A stretch of 12,614 bases of DNA from Microbacteriaceae bacterium (GCA_003454135.1 DMKW01000279.1:5182-17795); one strand, 5' to 3'; counted from the first letter of the stretch, positions 1-7,028 are shown. Translations and numbers: made by a program. The notes: generated from the sequence alone by a model not told the origin.

Positions 1-727
1 TCGCGCCGTCGTGCACGAGCTCAACGGCGAGGGTCGCCTCGAGAAGCTCGAAGTTCGGGTCAGCCCCCGTGCGGATGGCCGGGAAGATTCGGTTGGGCCC
101 CGTGCGGGGCATCGTCCCGCTCGTCACCGGTTCGATCGCCATGGGCATGACCTGCGGACGCCGCCCCGGCCCAGTCGAGCCGGCAAACAGCGAGTCGAGC
201 GTGGCGAGTGTTGCCGCGCCCGGCAGGGAGGCGGGGAACGGCGACGGATGCACGCGCAGGATGCCGCGCGCAGTCTCGAGATCGGCTTCCCACTGTTCGG
301 CATTGCCGTGATCGAAAACCTCGTCGCCCGCAGGCCACGGGGTTGCCGCGGTCCAGTGCACCCCCATGCCGCCGATGTTCCAGGCGACGGCGCTCGCCGG
401 CATCGCCTCCGCCCGTTCGCCGAACGCGGCGAGGTTGTACATGCCGGGATCGGCATCCGCGACAGTGTCTCCGATGTCGCGGCTGGTCTCCGCGCCCACA
501 TAGAGAGACTGGATGCCCGACTCGACCTCGGCGTTGTACCGCTTCCAGATCTCCCTCTCGGGGGTGTCGTGCAGATGCTGACCGGGAATGGATCCGATGG
601 TCGAACCGCCGTCGACCATCACGATGCGCGCGCGCGGGTGGGCGAGTCGCACCTGCCGTGCGACGGCCGCCCCCATGAGCCCGCTGCCCACGATCAGAAC
701 GTCGGCGGGGGAGTGTGTTTCGCGCAT
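1..727 (-). CDS. GMC-family FAD oxidoreductase, pyranose-oxidase / C-glycoside-3-oxidase-like (C-terminus beyond window)
   Basis: Partial gene: 242 residues are visible from ATG 727, then the frame stays open to the left edge. GMC proteins usually exceed 500 residues, so more than half is missing. Residues 9-24 are a Rossmann FAD-binding strand with VGSGLMGAA. Residues 119-130 read GGMGVHWTAATP. In pyranose 2-oxidase the equivalent GGMSTHWTCAT segment carries the histidine covalently bound to FAD, so His124 is the predicted attachment site and Thr126 matches the conserved active-site threonine. Members of this branch oxidise C2 or C3 of free sugars or glycosides using O2 or other electron acceptors; CarA-type C-glycoside 3-oxidases belong here. 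There is no signal peptide, so it is probably cytoplasmic. AAAGG lies 9 bases upstream of the start, and the esterase stop is 13 bases upstream, so it is co-transcribed. Substrate and regiochemistry cannot be read from this half. Confidence 0.85.
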   Translation of the reverse strand, partial: MRETHSPADVLIVGSGLMGAAVARQVRLAHPRARIVMVDGGSTIGSIPGQHLHDTPEREIWKRYNAEVESGIQSLYVGAETSRDIGDTVADADPGMYNLAAFGERAEAMPASAVAWNIGGMGVHWTAATPWPAGDEVFDHGNAEQWEADLETARGILRVHPSPFPASLPGAATLATLDSLFAGSTGPGRRPQVMPMAIEPVTSGTMPRTGPNRIFPAIRTGADPNFELLEATLAVELVHDGA

Positions 728-740
728 GTCGGGCCTTTCG

Positions 741-2081
741 TTACTTGCTCGGTGCGTCGTGATGTCCTGCATCCACGACGTCGTTGTAACGGCCCGATGC
801 CGTGATGGAGACGGTGTCGTAGATGCGGGCCTCGTCGCCCCTGCGACCCGAGGCCGGGTTCCAGGAGAGGATGGCGCCGCGCGCGAAGCCGACTGCTTCG
901 CCGTGCAGTCGTGTCGCGAGCGACTGCGGCGTCGCCCCGAGTGTGTCCTGCATGCCCGGAGCGTCGAGCACATCGAAGAAGAACGGGATGTCGGCGCAGT
1001 GCGTCGCGCTCCCGGTGACGGGAGAGCACCACTCGAACGAGTAGAGCCAGGTCTTGCTCGACCCCCGTCGGGCCCGCGCGACGCGAGAGCAGGTGGAGCG
1101 GAAGAGCACGTCGGTCGCCGAGGCGCCGCCCGGCACCGTGCTGTCGCCGAATTCGTCAGTCGTGCTGCCGAGCAGAAGTGGCTTGTCGAGGCCCGTCTCG
1201 GCGAGCCCGGCATGCACACCGCGCGGGAGTAGCTCGTCGCCGGAGACGGGCGCGAAATACATCACGACGCTGTCGTCGGCGAGGGAGTCGCGCCAGCGCC
1301 GCGCCGCACCCTGCAGCTCGGCGTCCGAGAACACGTCGAACTCGTCGACCGTCGCCCCGATGCCGAGTCGACCGGCGAACTCCTCCGTGATCTGCCGAGC
1401 AGCAGCGGGCGCGAAGCACACGTCGATGCCCGAGAGGCTGATCGCGCGCGAGAACAGGGGTTGTGCGCGCTCGCAAGCGAGGAGCGCGAGAACCGCACCG
1501 CCCCCGGCCGATTGGCCCGCGATCGTCACTCGGTCCGGGTCGCCACCGAAGGCGTGGATGTTGTCGCGTACCCACTCGAGGGCGCAGATCCAATCGAGCA
1601 TCCCCCGGTTGGGCTCGGCACCGGGCAGCCAGCCGAAGCCATCGAACGCAACGCGGTAGGAGATCGTCACGACGATCACGCCGTCGCGCGCGAACGATCG
1701 TCCGTCGTACCAGGAGCCCACGGCCGAGCCGGCCGCATACCCGCCACCATGGATCCACACGAGCACAGGCATACTGTCGCCCGGGTTGGTGAAGCCGCGC
1801 GCGGGCGTGAGGACGTTGAGGTTCAGGATGTCGTCGCCCTCGATCGTCGGCTCGGGCACGGTTGTCACGTCGAAGAGCGACACCCGTTGCGGGGTCGCGC
1901 CCCACTCGGTGGCGTCGAATACCCCATCGAACGGGGCGCGTCTCTGCGGGCCGCGCCAGCGCAGCTCACCGACGGGCGCCTCGGCGTAGGGGATGCCGCG
2001 GAACACCGCGACCTCGCCCTGCCACAGTCCCTTCATCTCACCGACCGGCGCGGAGACCCGCGGCGGTGTCATGGCGGTCAC
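741..2081 (-). CDS. Type-B carboxylesterase (alpha/beta hydrolase, PnbA-like)
   Basis: A 446-residue serine esterase of the carboxylesterase/cholinesterase family, hydrolysing carboxylic esters. Family landmarks in order: FRGIPYAEAPVGELRW at 27-42, the oxyanion-hole HGGG at 111-114, the nucleophile elbow GQSAGG at 189-194 (Ser191), the acidic member in TTDEF (Glu310) and the catalytic His361 in ATHCADIPF. The triad is complete. There is no signal peptide, so it acts inside the cell after uptake. The Glu310-His361 interval is only about 50 residues, roughly half of what is usual in PnbA-type enzymes of about 490 residues, so the lid is short. The GTG start overlaps the upstream stop as GTGA and has GGGGGT four bases before it; ATG at 2072 (443 residues) is the alternative. 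In this operon it could remove acyl groups from an imported acylated sugar or glycoside. That role is inferred from the neighbours. Confidence 0.9.
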   Translation of the reverse strand: MTAMTPPRVSAPVGEMKGLWQGEVAVFRGIPYAEAPVGELRWRGPQRRAPFDGVFDATEWGATPQRVSLFDVTTVPEPTIEGDDILNLNVLTPARGFTNPGDSMPVLVWIHGGGYAAGSAVGSWYDGRSFARDGVIVVTISYRVAFDGFGWLPGAEPNRGMLDWICALEWVRDNIHAFGGDPDRVTIAGQSAGGGAVLALLACERAQPLFSRAISLSGIDVCFAPAAARQITEEFAGRLGIGATVDEFDVFSDAELQGAARRWRDSLADDSVVMYFAPVSGDELLPRGVHAGLAETGLDKPLLLGSTTDEFGDSTVPGGASATDVLFRSTCSRVARARRGSSKTWLYSFEWCSPVTGSATHCADIPFFFDVLDAPGMQDTLGATPQSLATRLHGEAVGFARGAILSWNPASGRRGDEARIYDTVSITASGRYNDVVDAGHHDAPSK

Positions 2082-2995
2082 TCGACCCCCAGCGTGCCGA
2101 GGTGCGCGATCGCGGCCTGAAGCTCGGCGACCGGGTTCTCACAGGCGTCGAGTTCGAGCAGGACGAGATCGCTGCCGCGGGTCGAGCTCATGAGCTGCGC
2201 CCACGCCGCCCAGTCGACCGTGCCCGACCCCAACGGGCGCATGTACTCGCGGTGCCGTTCGTGAATCGAGGCGTCGATCACGATGTCCTTGCTCATCGGG
2301 CCCGAGGCATCCTTCCAATGCGCGATCGCGATGCGCTCGCGATGTCGGGCGCCGATCGCGATCGGGTCGCCGCCGGAGAGCGTGATGTGCGCCGTGTCGG
2401 GGCAAAACCACACGTAGTTAGGGTCGGTGAGCGAGAGCAACAGGTCGATGTCGCGCGGCTGGCAGAAGACTGAGTGGGCTTCCGTGTGGATTGCCGCCGT
2501 CACGCCGAGGCGGCGGGTGGCATCCCCGATGTAGTGCAGCTGATCGGCGAGGCGCTGCGCGAACATGAGGTCAATGAAGCGCGCCGGCAGTGCATCTGTG
2601 GTCTCGCGCATAGGCAACCCCACCACGATGGTGTCCGCCCCGGCGTCGAGCAGGAAGGATGCGTGCGCCGCGGCCTGGTCGGCGAGGGCGGCGGCGCCCG
2701 CGTTCCAGTCGTCGGGCGACCAGAAGCCGCTCGCGAGTCGCAGTCCGCGCCGCGCGAGCTCGGCTTTGAACTCCTTCGCCGAGCCGAACGCGCGAATGGC
2801 GGTCTCGACATCCGCCGGCGCGAACGTCACCTCCATCGCCGAGACGCCCGCAGCCACGAGCGCGTCCATGATGGTGGCCCAGATGCGGTCGGGGTCGACG
2901 CGGCCGATTCGCTGGATGTCAGCTTCGGTGTCGACTCCCCAGAATCCGGGGTGATAGAAGGTGACCAGATCGACGCCGAAGGTCTTGGTTGGCAC
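2078..2995 (-). CDS. Sugar phosphate isomerase/epimerase-like TIM-barrel protein (xylose-isomerase-like, metal-dependent)
   Basis: A TIM-barrel protein of about 305 residues in the AP-endonuclease-2 / xylose-isomerase-like superfamily. Numbered from the GTG at 2995, likely divalent-metal ligands are Glu172 in AIHTEAHS, Asp200 with His203 in CPDTAHI, His226 in AHWKDA and Glu281 in LLELDACENP. This gives the Glu-Asp-His-Glu set typical of IolE-like and 3-epimerase-like enzymes, so the site looks intact. Family members isomerise, epimerise or dehydrate sugars; alpha subunits of bacterial C-glycoside deglycosidases share this fold. Next to a sugar oxidase it could act on a 3-keto product (inference). 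The frame also allows GTG at 3031 (317 residues), five bases after the permease stop, but that start has no clear ribosome site and adds 12 poorly conserved-looking residues. The 2995 start has GAAAG ten bases upstream. The stop overlaps the esterase start as GTGA. No beta-subunit-like small ORF lies beside it. Confidence 0.85.
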   Translation of the reverse strand: MPTKTFGVDLVTFYHPGFWGVDTEADIQRIGRVDPDRIWATIMDALVAAGVSAMEVTFAPADVETAIRAFGSAKEFKAELARRGLRLASGFWSPDDWNAGAAALADQAAAHASFLLDAGADTIVVGLPMRETTDALPARFIDLMFAQRLADQLHYIGDATRRLGVTAAIHTEAHSVFCQPRDIDLLLSLTDPNYVWFCPDTAHITLSGGDPIAIGARHRERIAIAHWKDASGPMSKDIVIDASIHERHREYMRPLGSGTVDWAAWAQLMSSTRGSDLVLLELDACENPVAELQAAIAHLGTLGVE

Positions 2996-3036
2996 GGTGG
3001 TTCTGCTTTCTGTTCGATGACGTGGGGACACCCGGC

Positions 3037-3909
3037 CTACTTGAGGCCTGTCGCGGCGATGCCGTGGATGAAGTATTTCTGGAGGAAGAGGAACAACACG
3101 AGCACGGGGAGCATCACGACCACCGCGCCCGCGAGCAGGAGCCCGTAATCGGTCGTGTGCACCTGCTGGCTGGCGGCGGCGAGACCGACGGGAAGCGTGT
3201 AGGTGGAGTTGCTCTGCGCCACGATGAGCGGCCAGATGAAGCTGTTCCAGGAGAAGAGGAAGGTCAGGATCGCCTGTGTCGCGAGCGCCGGGCCTGTGAG
3301 CGGGAGGAAGATGCGCAGGAAGATGCGGAACTCGCCCGCCCCGTCGATGCGCGCCGCCTCGAACAGGTCGTCGGGGATCGACTCCGCGAATTGCCGCATG
3401 ATGAAGATTGCGATGGGAAGCACGACCGTGGGCAGCGCGATACCGGGCAGCGTGTCGATGAGCCCCAGATGGACGGTGACGACGAACTGCGGCACGAAGG
3501 TGGCGGCGAAGGGCACCATGAGCGCCGCCATGACAGCCCCGAACACCAGTCGCTTGCCGGTGAACTGCAGCTTGGCGAGGGCGTAGCCCACCATCGAGGC
3601 GAACAGCAGATTGCCGGCGACCATGATCGCGGCGACCAGGAGGCTGTTGCCCAGATACACGGAGAATCCGTTGTCGCGGAAGAGACGGATGAAGTTATCG
3701 AAGGTCGGATGCGCGGGGATCCATTGTCCCGGGCTCGACCTGATTTCGTCGGTGCTGCGGAACGCGCCGAGGAACACCCACGCGAACGGGATGAGCGTGA
3801 CGAGAGCCGCAACCGTGAGCAGCACGTACGTCATGGCCAGGGTTGCGTACGGCCGACGGGCCCTCCGGGCGAGGGCGACAAGCGGGGCGGCCTGGGCGAG
3901 AGATGTCAT
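3037..3909 (-). CDS. Carbohydrate ABC transporter permease, MalG-type (CUT1)
   Basis: A 290-residue inner-membrane permease with six predicted hydrophobic spans, the first at about residues 25-50 and the last at about 258-278. The EAA loop that docks the ATPase is at 184-204 (EAARIDGAGEF followed by ILP-like FLPLTGP). The C-terminus, ending HGIAATGLK, is typical of MalG-like subunits, as is the length. The frame continues upstream to 4281, but that part is antisense to nothing meaningful in this reading and overlaps the MalF gene; the true start is ATG 3909, which overlaps the preceding stop as ATGA and implies translational coupling. With the neighbouring MalF-like subunit it forms the membrane channel for a sugar or glycoside delivered by the lipoprotein at 4836-6140. 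Substrate is not readable from the permease. Confidence 0.92.
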   Translation of the reverse strand: MTSLAQAAPLVALARRARRPYATLAMTYVLLTVAALVTLIPFAWVFLGAFRSTDEIRSSPGQWIPAHPTFDNFIRLFRDNGFSVYLGNSLLVAAIMVAGNLLFASMVGYALAKLQFTGKRLVFGAVMAALMVPFAATFVPQFVVTVHLGLIDTLPGIALPTVVLPIAIFIMRQFAESIPDDLFEAARIDGAGEFRIFLRIFLPLTGPALATQAILTFLFSWNSFIWPLIVAQSNSTYTLPVGLAAASQQVHTTDYGLLLAGAVVVMLPVLVLFLFLQKYFIHGIAATGLK

Positions 3910-4829
3910 GCCTTCGACCTCAGCAATCTGAACTGGACGATGCTCACCACGGCCACGAGGATCACGAGGATGTACGACGACGCGGATGCCATCCCGTAGT
4001 CGCCGAATCCGAACTTGTGGTACGTGTAGAGGGCCATCGACTCGGTGGAACCGAGAGGTCCGCCGCCGGTCAGCAGATAGGGTTCGTCGAACACCTGCAG
4101 GTAGAACACCGTGATGATCACCGAGACGAGCAGGGTTGTCGGGCGCAGTAGCGGCATCGTGATGGAGAACAGCTTTCGCCACGATCCGGCGCCGTCGAGT
4201 GAGGCGGCCTCGTAGACATCCGCCGGCACGGTCTGCAGCCCCGCGAGGAAGAGCACCATCGCCGTGCCGAAGTTGTGCCACACCCCGAGCAGGATCACGA
4301 CGGGCATGGCCAGCTTGTCGTCACCCAACCAGTTCGGCCCCGCGAAACCGATGGTCGCGAGCACCTGGTTGATGGGGCCATTCACGTTGAACGCGTATTG
4401 CCAGATGATGGCGACCGAGACGATGTTGGTGATGACGGGCGCGTAGAAGGCGACGCGGAACGCGCCTTTCAGCCGGTTGATGCCCGAGTTGAGGATGATC
4501 GCCAGCACCAGCCCGATGGCCATCGTCACCGGTACCCCGATCACCACAAAGTAGAGCGTGTTCAGGATTGAACGCAGAAAGCTCGGGTCGGCGAACAGCG
4601 CGGCATAGTTGGCGAGCCCGATGAGGTTGACGTTGAAGGGCGTTTGGAGGTCCGCGCTTCGAATGTCGGTGAAGCCCATGAACAACGACAGGAGCACGGG
4701 ACCCGCCGTGAAGACGAGGAAGAGAAGGGCGAAGGGCGCGACGAACAGCCATGCGATGCGGTTGTGGCGTCGCCCGTGGGGGCGCCGCCGCAGCGACGCC
4801 CCCACTTCCTGAATCTGCGCGAGAGCCAT
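3906..4829 (-). CDS. Carbohydrate ABC transporter permease, MalF-type (CUT1)
   Basis: A 307-residue membrane subunit, the partner of the MalG-type permease. A basic N-terminal stretch (about 14-24, RRRPHGRRHNR) precedes the first membrane span at about 26-50. Further hydrophobic segments follow, with an EAA loop at 207-230 (EAASLDGAGSWRKLFSITMP). The TGGGPLGST segment near residue 255 is characteristic of MalF/UgpA-type sugar permeases. ATG 4829 lies six bases after the stop of the binding protein and has only a weak GAAG before it, so translation probably depends on coupling. No ABC ATPase gene is found in the visible operon. In actinobacteria CUT1 systems often share an MsiK-type ATPase encoded elsewhere, which is the likely arrangement here. 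Confidence 0.92.
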   Translation of the reverse strand: MALAQIQEVGASLRRRPHGRRHNRIAWLFVAPFALLFLVFTAGPVLLSLFMGFTDIRSADLQTPFNVNLIGLANYAALFADPSFLRSILNTLYFVVIGVPVTMAIGLVLAIILNSGINRLKGAFRVAFYAPVITNIVSVAIIWQYAFNVNGPINQVLATIGFAGPNWLGDDKLAMPVVILLGVWHNFGTAMVLFLAGLQTVPADVYEAASLDGAGSWRKLFSITMPLLRPTTLLVSVIITVFYLQVFDEPYLLTGGGPLGSTESMALYTYHKFGFGDYGMASASSYILVILVAVVSIVQFRLLRSKA

Positions 4830-4835
4830 GATCGA

Positions 4836-6140
4836 CTACTTCGTGCCCGTTCCGATGGCGTCGGCGCGCGACTGCGCGTTCTTCATCGCGATCTCCGGTG
4901 TCTCTTTGCCGCGTGCGACGAACTCGAGTTCGTTGCCCAGCAGCGTGGCGACCTGGCTCCAGGCGCTGACGCTCGGCATCTGCTTGGCCGACGTCAACTG
5001 GGTGAAGTAGGCGTCGAGAAGCGGCTGGCCGGTGATCGAGGGGTCCTTCCACGCAGCGGTCACCGCGGGCAGGCTCCCGTAGGCCTTGAACTGGCTGATC
5101 TGAGTGCTCGTCTGCGACAGGTACTTGATGACCTTCCAGGCGGAGGATGCGTTGCTCGACTTCTTGAAGACGCCCCAGCTGCCGCCGCCGACGAACCCGT
5201 AGTTTCCGGCCGGGCCCGCGGGGAGCGGTGCTGCGCCCAGGTGTGCGGCCGTCCATCCTTTCTGCTTGGCGACGCTGTCGAGTTGGCTGACCACCCACGG
5301 GCCCGTGATGAGCGAGCCGACCTTGCCGCTCACGAGGTAGGGCTGCTGGTCGAGAAACTGGGGTCCGTCGGGGGATGCGAGGTTGTTGCTGAAGAGCGAC
5401 TGTACGAGCGTGGCGGCGCCGACGACCTGCGGGGTGTCGAGCTCCCACTTTGTCTGGCCCGAATTGAGCAGCGTCGAACCGTTCTGGTAGGCGAGAAGGG
5501 CGAGATCCTGGCCGTTGTAGCTGTCCCAGCCGACGTCGTATCCGATGCCCTTGGTCGCGCCGCCCGCCTGGAGGCCCTTGAGGAACGGAACGAGCTCGCT
5601 CCAGGTCTTTGGCGGCGTGACGCCGGCCTTGGCTGCGAAGTCCTTTCGGTAGAGAACCACGTAGGTGTACGAGTACCAGGGCACGGAGTGGGCGATGCCC
5701 TTCACCTCACCCGCTGAGTACGAGCCGGAGAAGAACGAGCTCGCGTCGACGAGACCCGCTGGAACGGGCGCAAGAGTGTTCGACGCGAGTACCTGCGATT
5801 GTGCCTCGGTGTAGAGCTGGGCGATGTCGGGCGTGGTTCCCGCCGCGATGGCCGTCTGCAGCTTGGTCTGGTAGTCGTCCGAGGGGATGATCGTGATCTT
5901 CACGGTCGCCTTGGGGTTGTTCTTCTTGAAGCCGGCGAGCATGCTGTCGAGTCCTGTAGCGTCGCCGCTCGGCGCCCACAGTGTGACGGTGCCCGTGGCG
6001 GGCTTGTCGTCGATCGTCGCGTTCGCGGAGGTGGCGGTTGTTGCATTGGTGCGGCTGCAACCGGCCAACAGCACCACGGCGGCAACGCTGATGGCAGCGA
6101 GGCGCACGGCACCGCTGGTGCGCATTTTCTGTCGAATCAT
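4836..6140 (-). CDS. Extracellular sugar-binding lipoprotein of a CUT1 ABC transporter (SBP family 1)
   Basis: A 434-residue solute-binding protein. Residues 1-27 form a lipoprotein signal peptide ending in the lipobox LAGC, so Cys28 is the predicted lipidated residue and the protein sits on the outer face of the membrane. The mature part has the family-1 pattern: VTLWAPSGD near 52-60, an FKKNNP segment, PDIAQLYTEAQ at about 104-114, and the late GGGSWGVFKKS motif. It captures the substrate for the two downstream permeases and is the first gene of the minus-strand operon. ATG 6140 follows an AGGA about 11 bases away; the Met at codon 6 is a possible later start. Many aromatic residues (for example the PWYSYTYV stretch) are consistent with sugar stacking. 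Ligand identity is not determinable by eye; the neighbouring oxidase, esterase and isomerase suggest a glycoside or acylated sugar. Confidence 0.92.
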   Translation of the reverse strand: MIRQKMRTSGAVRLAAISVAAVVLLAGCSRTNATTATSANATIDDKPATGTVTLWAPSGDATGLDSMLAGFKKNNPKATVKITIIPSDDYQTKLQTAIAAGTTPDIAQLYTEAQSQVLASNTLAPVPAGLVDASSFFSGSYSAGEVKGIAHSVPWYSYTYVVLYRKDFAAKAGVTPPKTWSELVPFLKGLQAGGATKGIGYDVGWDSYNGQDLALLAYQNGSTLLNSGQTKWELDTPQVVGAATLVQSLFSNNLASPDGPQFLDQQPYLVSGKVGSLITGPWVVSQLDSVAKQKGWTAAHLGAAPLPAGPAGNYGFVGGGSWGVFKKSSNASSAWKVIKYLSQTSTQISQFKAYGSLPAVTAAWKDPSITGQPLLDAYFTQLTSAKQMPSVSAWSQVATLLGNELEFVARGKETPEIAMKNAQSRADAIGTGTK

Positions 6141-6187
6141 TGAGGATCCATTCCTGAGAAGGGGAGAAGCGGGAGTGAGGTGCCTCG

Positions 6188-6210
6188 ATTATGCTACGCA
6201 GTAGCGTAAT
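6188..6210. promoter_or_regulatory. Palindromic operator candidate upstream of the sugar/oxidase operon
   Basis: Arms ATTATGCTAC (6188-6197) and GTAGCGTAAT (6201-6210) form an inverted repeat with one mismatch around a 3-base centre. It lies 48-70 bases upstream of the first operon gene and overlaps the best -10 candidate on the minus strand. A repressor bound here would block that promoter. The binding protein is unknown; the XRE-cupin regulator encoded next door is the obvious candidate. Confidence 0.6.
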
Positions 6211-6217
6211 TAATCCA
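6188..6217 (-). promoter_or_regulatory. Candidate promoter of the minus-strand catabolic operon
   Basis: Read on the minus strand, CATAAT (6193 to 6188) matches five of six bases of a -10 box. A weak -35 (TGGATT, 6217 to 6212) lies 18 bases upstream. Transcription would start near 6180, leaving a leader of about 40 bases. The -35 match is poor, which would fit a promoter needing an activator or tight operator control. This is a by-eye assignment. Confidence 0.35.
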
Positions 6218-6232
6218 CGCGTCGGGAGACAT

Positions 6233-6260
6233 TTCACGAAGTCGAAACGTGAACGAAACG
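6233..6260. repeat. Cluster of short repeats upstream of the operon promoter
   Basis: Two direct copies of CGAAACG at 6243-6249 and 6254-6260 are spaced 11 bases apart, one helical turn. TTCACG (6233-6238) and CGTGAA (6248-6253) form an inverted pair with a 9-base spacer that overlaps them. The cluster lies about 30-50 bases upstream of the palindrome at 6188-6210, the usual place for an activator or a second operator. The rest of 6141-6187 and 6261-6316 shows no other clear element. Confidence 0.4.
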
Positions 6261-6316
6261 AGACCGTCCGTTTTTCGCCGCGGAGGGTCGCAAATGTTAC
6301 GGCGCTGTGCCAGGTT

Positions 6317-6346
6317 GACTGCCCCGCATTATCGTGCGGGGCAGTC
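6317..6346 (-). terminator. Hairpin terminator after the XRE-cupin regulator gene
   Basis: GACTGCCCCGCA (6317-6328) and TGCGGGGCAGTC (6335-6346) form a perfect 12-bp stem with a 6-base loop, starting three bases after the regulator stop codon. No T-tract follows on the minus strand, so it would be a U-less actinobacterial-type terminator. It separates the regulator transcript from the downstream operon promoter. Confidence 0.65.
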
Positions 6347-6349
6347 GCG

Positions 6350-7003
6350 TCACGGCGCCGCAGCCTCCGGGGAGTGCGCGACGGATAGCAGGATGCACGC
6401 CTCGGCATCGCCCAGCACTCGCCAGCGGTGGCGTATATCGGAGGGGTGGCTGATCGAGTCGCCCGCGGCGAGCTCCCACGCGCCGTGCCCCTCGAGGGTG
6501 ATCTCCAGCGCCCCGTCGGCGAGATAGACGGTCATCTCGCCGTTTGACTCGAACCAGCCGCCGAGATCCTGGCCGGGCTTTGCTCGGTATTCGACCACTT
6601 CAAGCCTGGTTTCCGCGCCCGCGGACAGCAGCCGGCCGTCGGCCGCACCCGGAACGTCGGAGACGGGCATCCGCCTGCCCTCACCGGTGCGAAGCACCAG
6701 GATCTCGCGGGAATTCGACGTGGCCGGCATAAGTTCGCTGGGCGCGATGCCGAGGGCGTGGGCGATGCGATAGAGGGTGAAGAGCGAGGGGCTGGTGGCT
6801 CCGCGTTCGACCTGACTGAGGAATGGCTGGCTGATCTCGGCGAGTCGGGCAAGCGCGCGCATCGAGAGTCCGCCCGCTTCGCGCGCCCGGCGAATAGCGG
6901 CACCGACCGCGATGCTGAGGTCGGCATTGGCGTTGTGCTGGAGGTCGGCAGCCGCGTCAGGATTTAACCCGGTCGTAACAGGATCGGGCGCTTCGCTGTG
7001 CAT
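6350..7003 (-). CDS. XRE-family transcriptional regulator with C-terminal cupin domain
   Basis: A 217-residue cytoplasmic regulator. A helix-turn-helix of the Cro/CI type spans about 31-93, with the recognisable core SMRALARLAEISQPFLSQVE and the usual SPSLFTLYRIAHALGI tail. A cupin-2 beta-barrel covers about 130-208 and probably senses a small ligand. Proteins of this layout (MsuR/SutR/PuuR-like) usually repress a neighbouring catabolic gene and often themselves. I chose ATG 7003; TTG 7015 would add four residues. Neither has a strong ribosome site, so leaderless or weak translation is possible. It is divergent from the dioxygenase at 7082 and lies upstream of, and co-directional with, the sugar operon, so it could control either or both. 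The effector is unknown. Confidence 0.88.
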   Translation of the reverse strand: MHSEAPDPVTTGLNPDAAADLQHNANADLSIAVGAAIRRAREAGGLSMRALARLAEISQPFLSQVERGATSPSLFTLYRIAHALGIAPSELMPATSNSREILVLRTGEGRRMPVSDVPGAADGRLLSAGAETRLEVVEYRAKPGQDLGGWFESNGEMTVYLADGALEITLEGHGAWELAAGDSISHPSDIRHRWRVLGDAEACILLSVAHSPEAAAP

Positions 7004-7028
7004 AATGATAACCAATACCTATCGCCGG

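Noticed and set aside
11..805. Long open frame on the plus strand opposite the GMC gene
   Set aside because: It is arginine/proline-rich and low in recognisable motifs, as expected for the antisense of a GC-rich gene. The minus strand gives a clear flavoprotein.
2989..3999. Large plus-strand frame of about 336 codons opposite the MalG permease
   Set aside because: Its translation is dominated by Glu, Arg, Asp and His, the usual shadow of a hydrophobic membrane protein on the other strand; no ribosome site or domain.
3910..4281. N-terminal extension of the MalG frame up to 4281
   Set aside because: It overlaps most of the C-terminal half of the MalF gene and has no transporter-like sequence; ATG 3909 with the ATGA overlap is the natural start.
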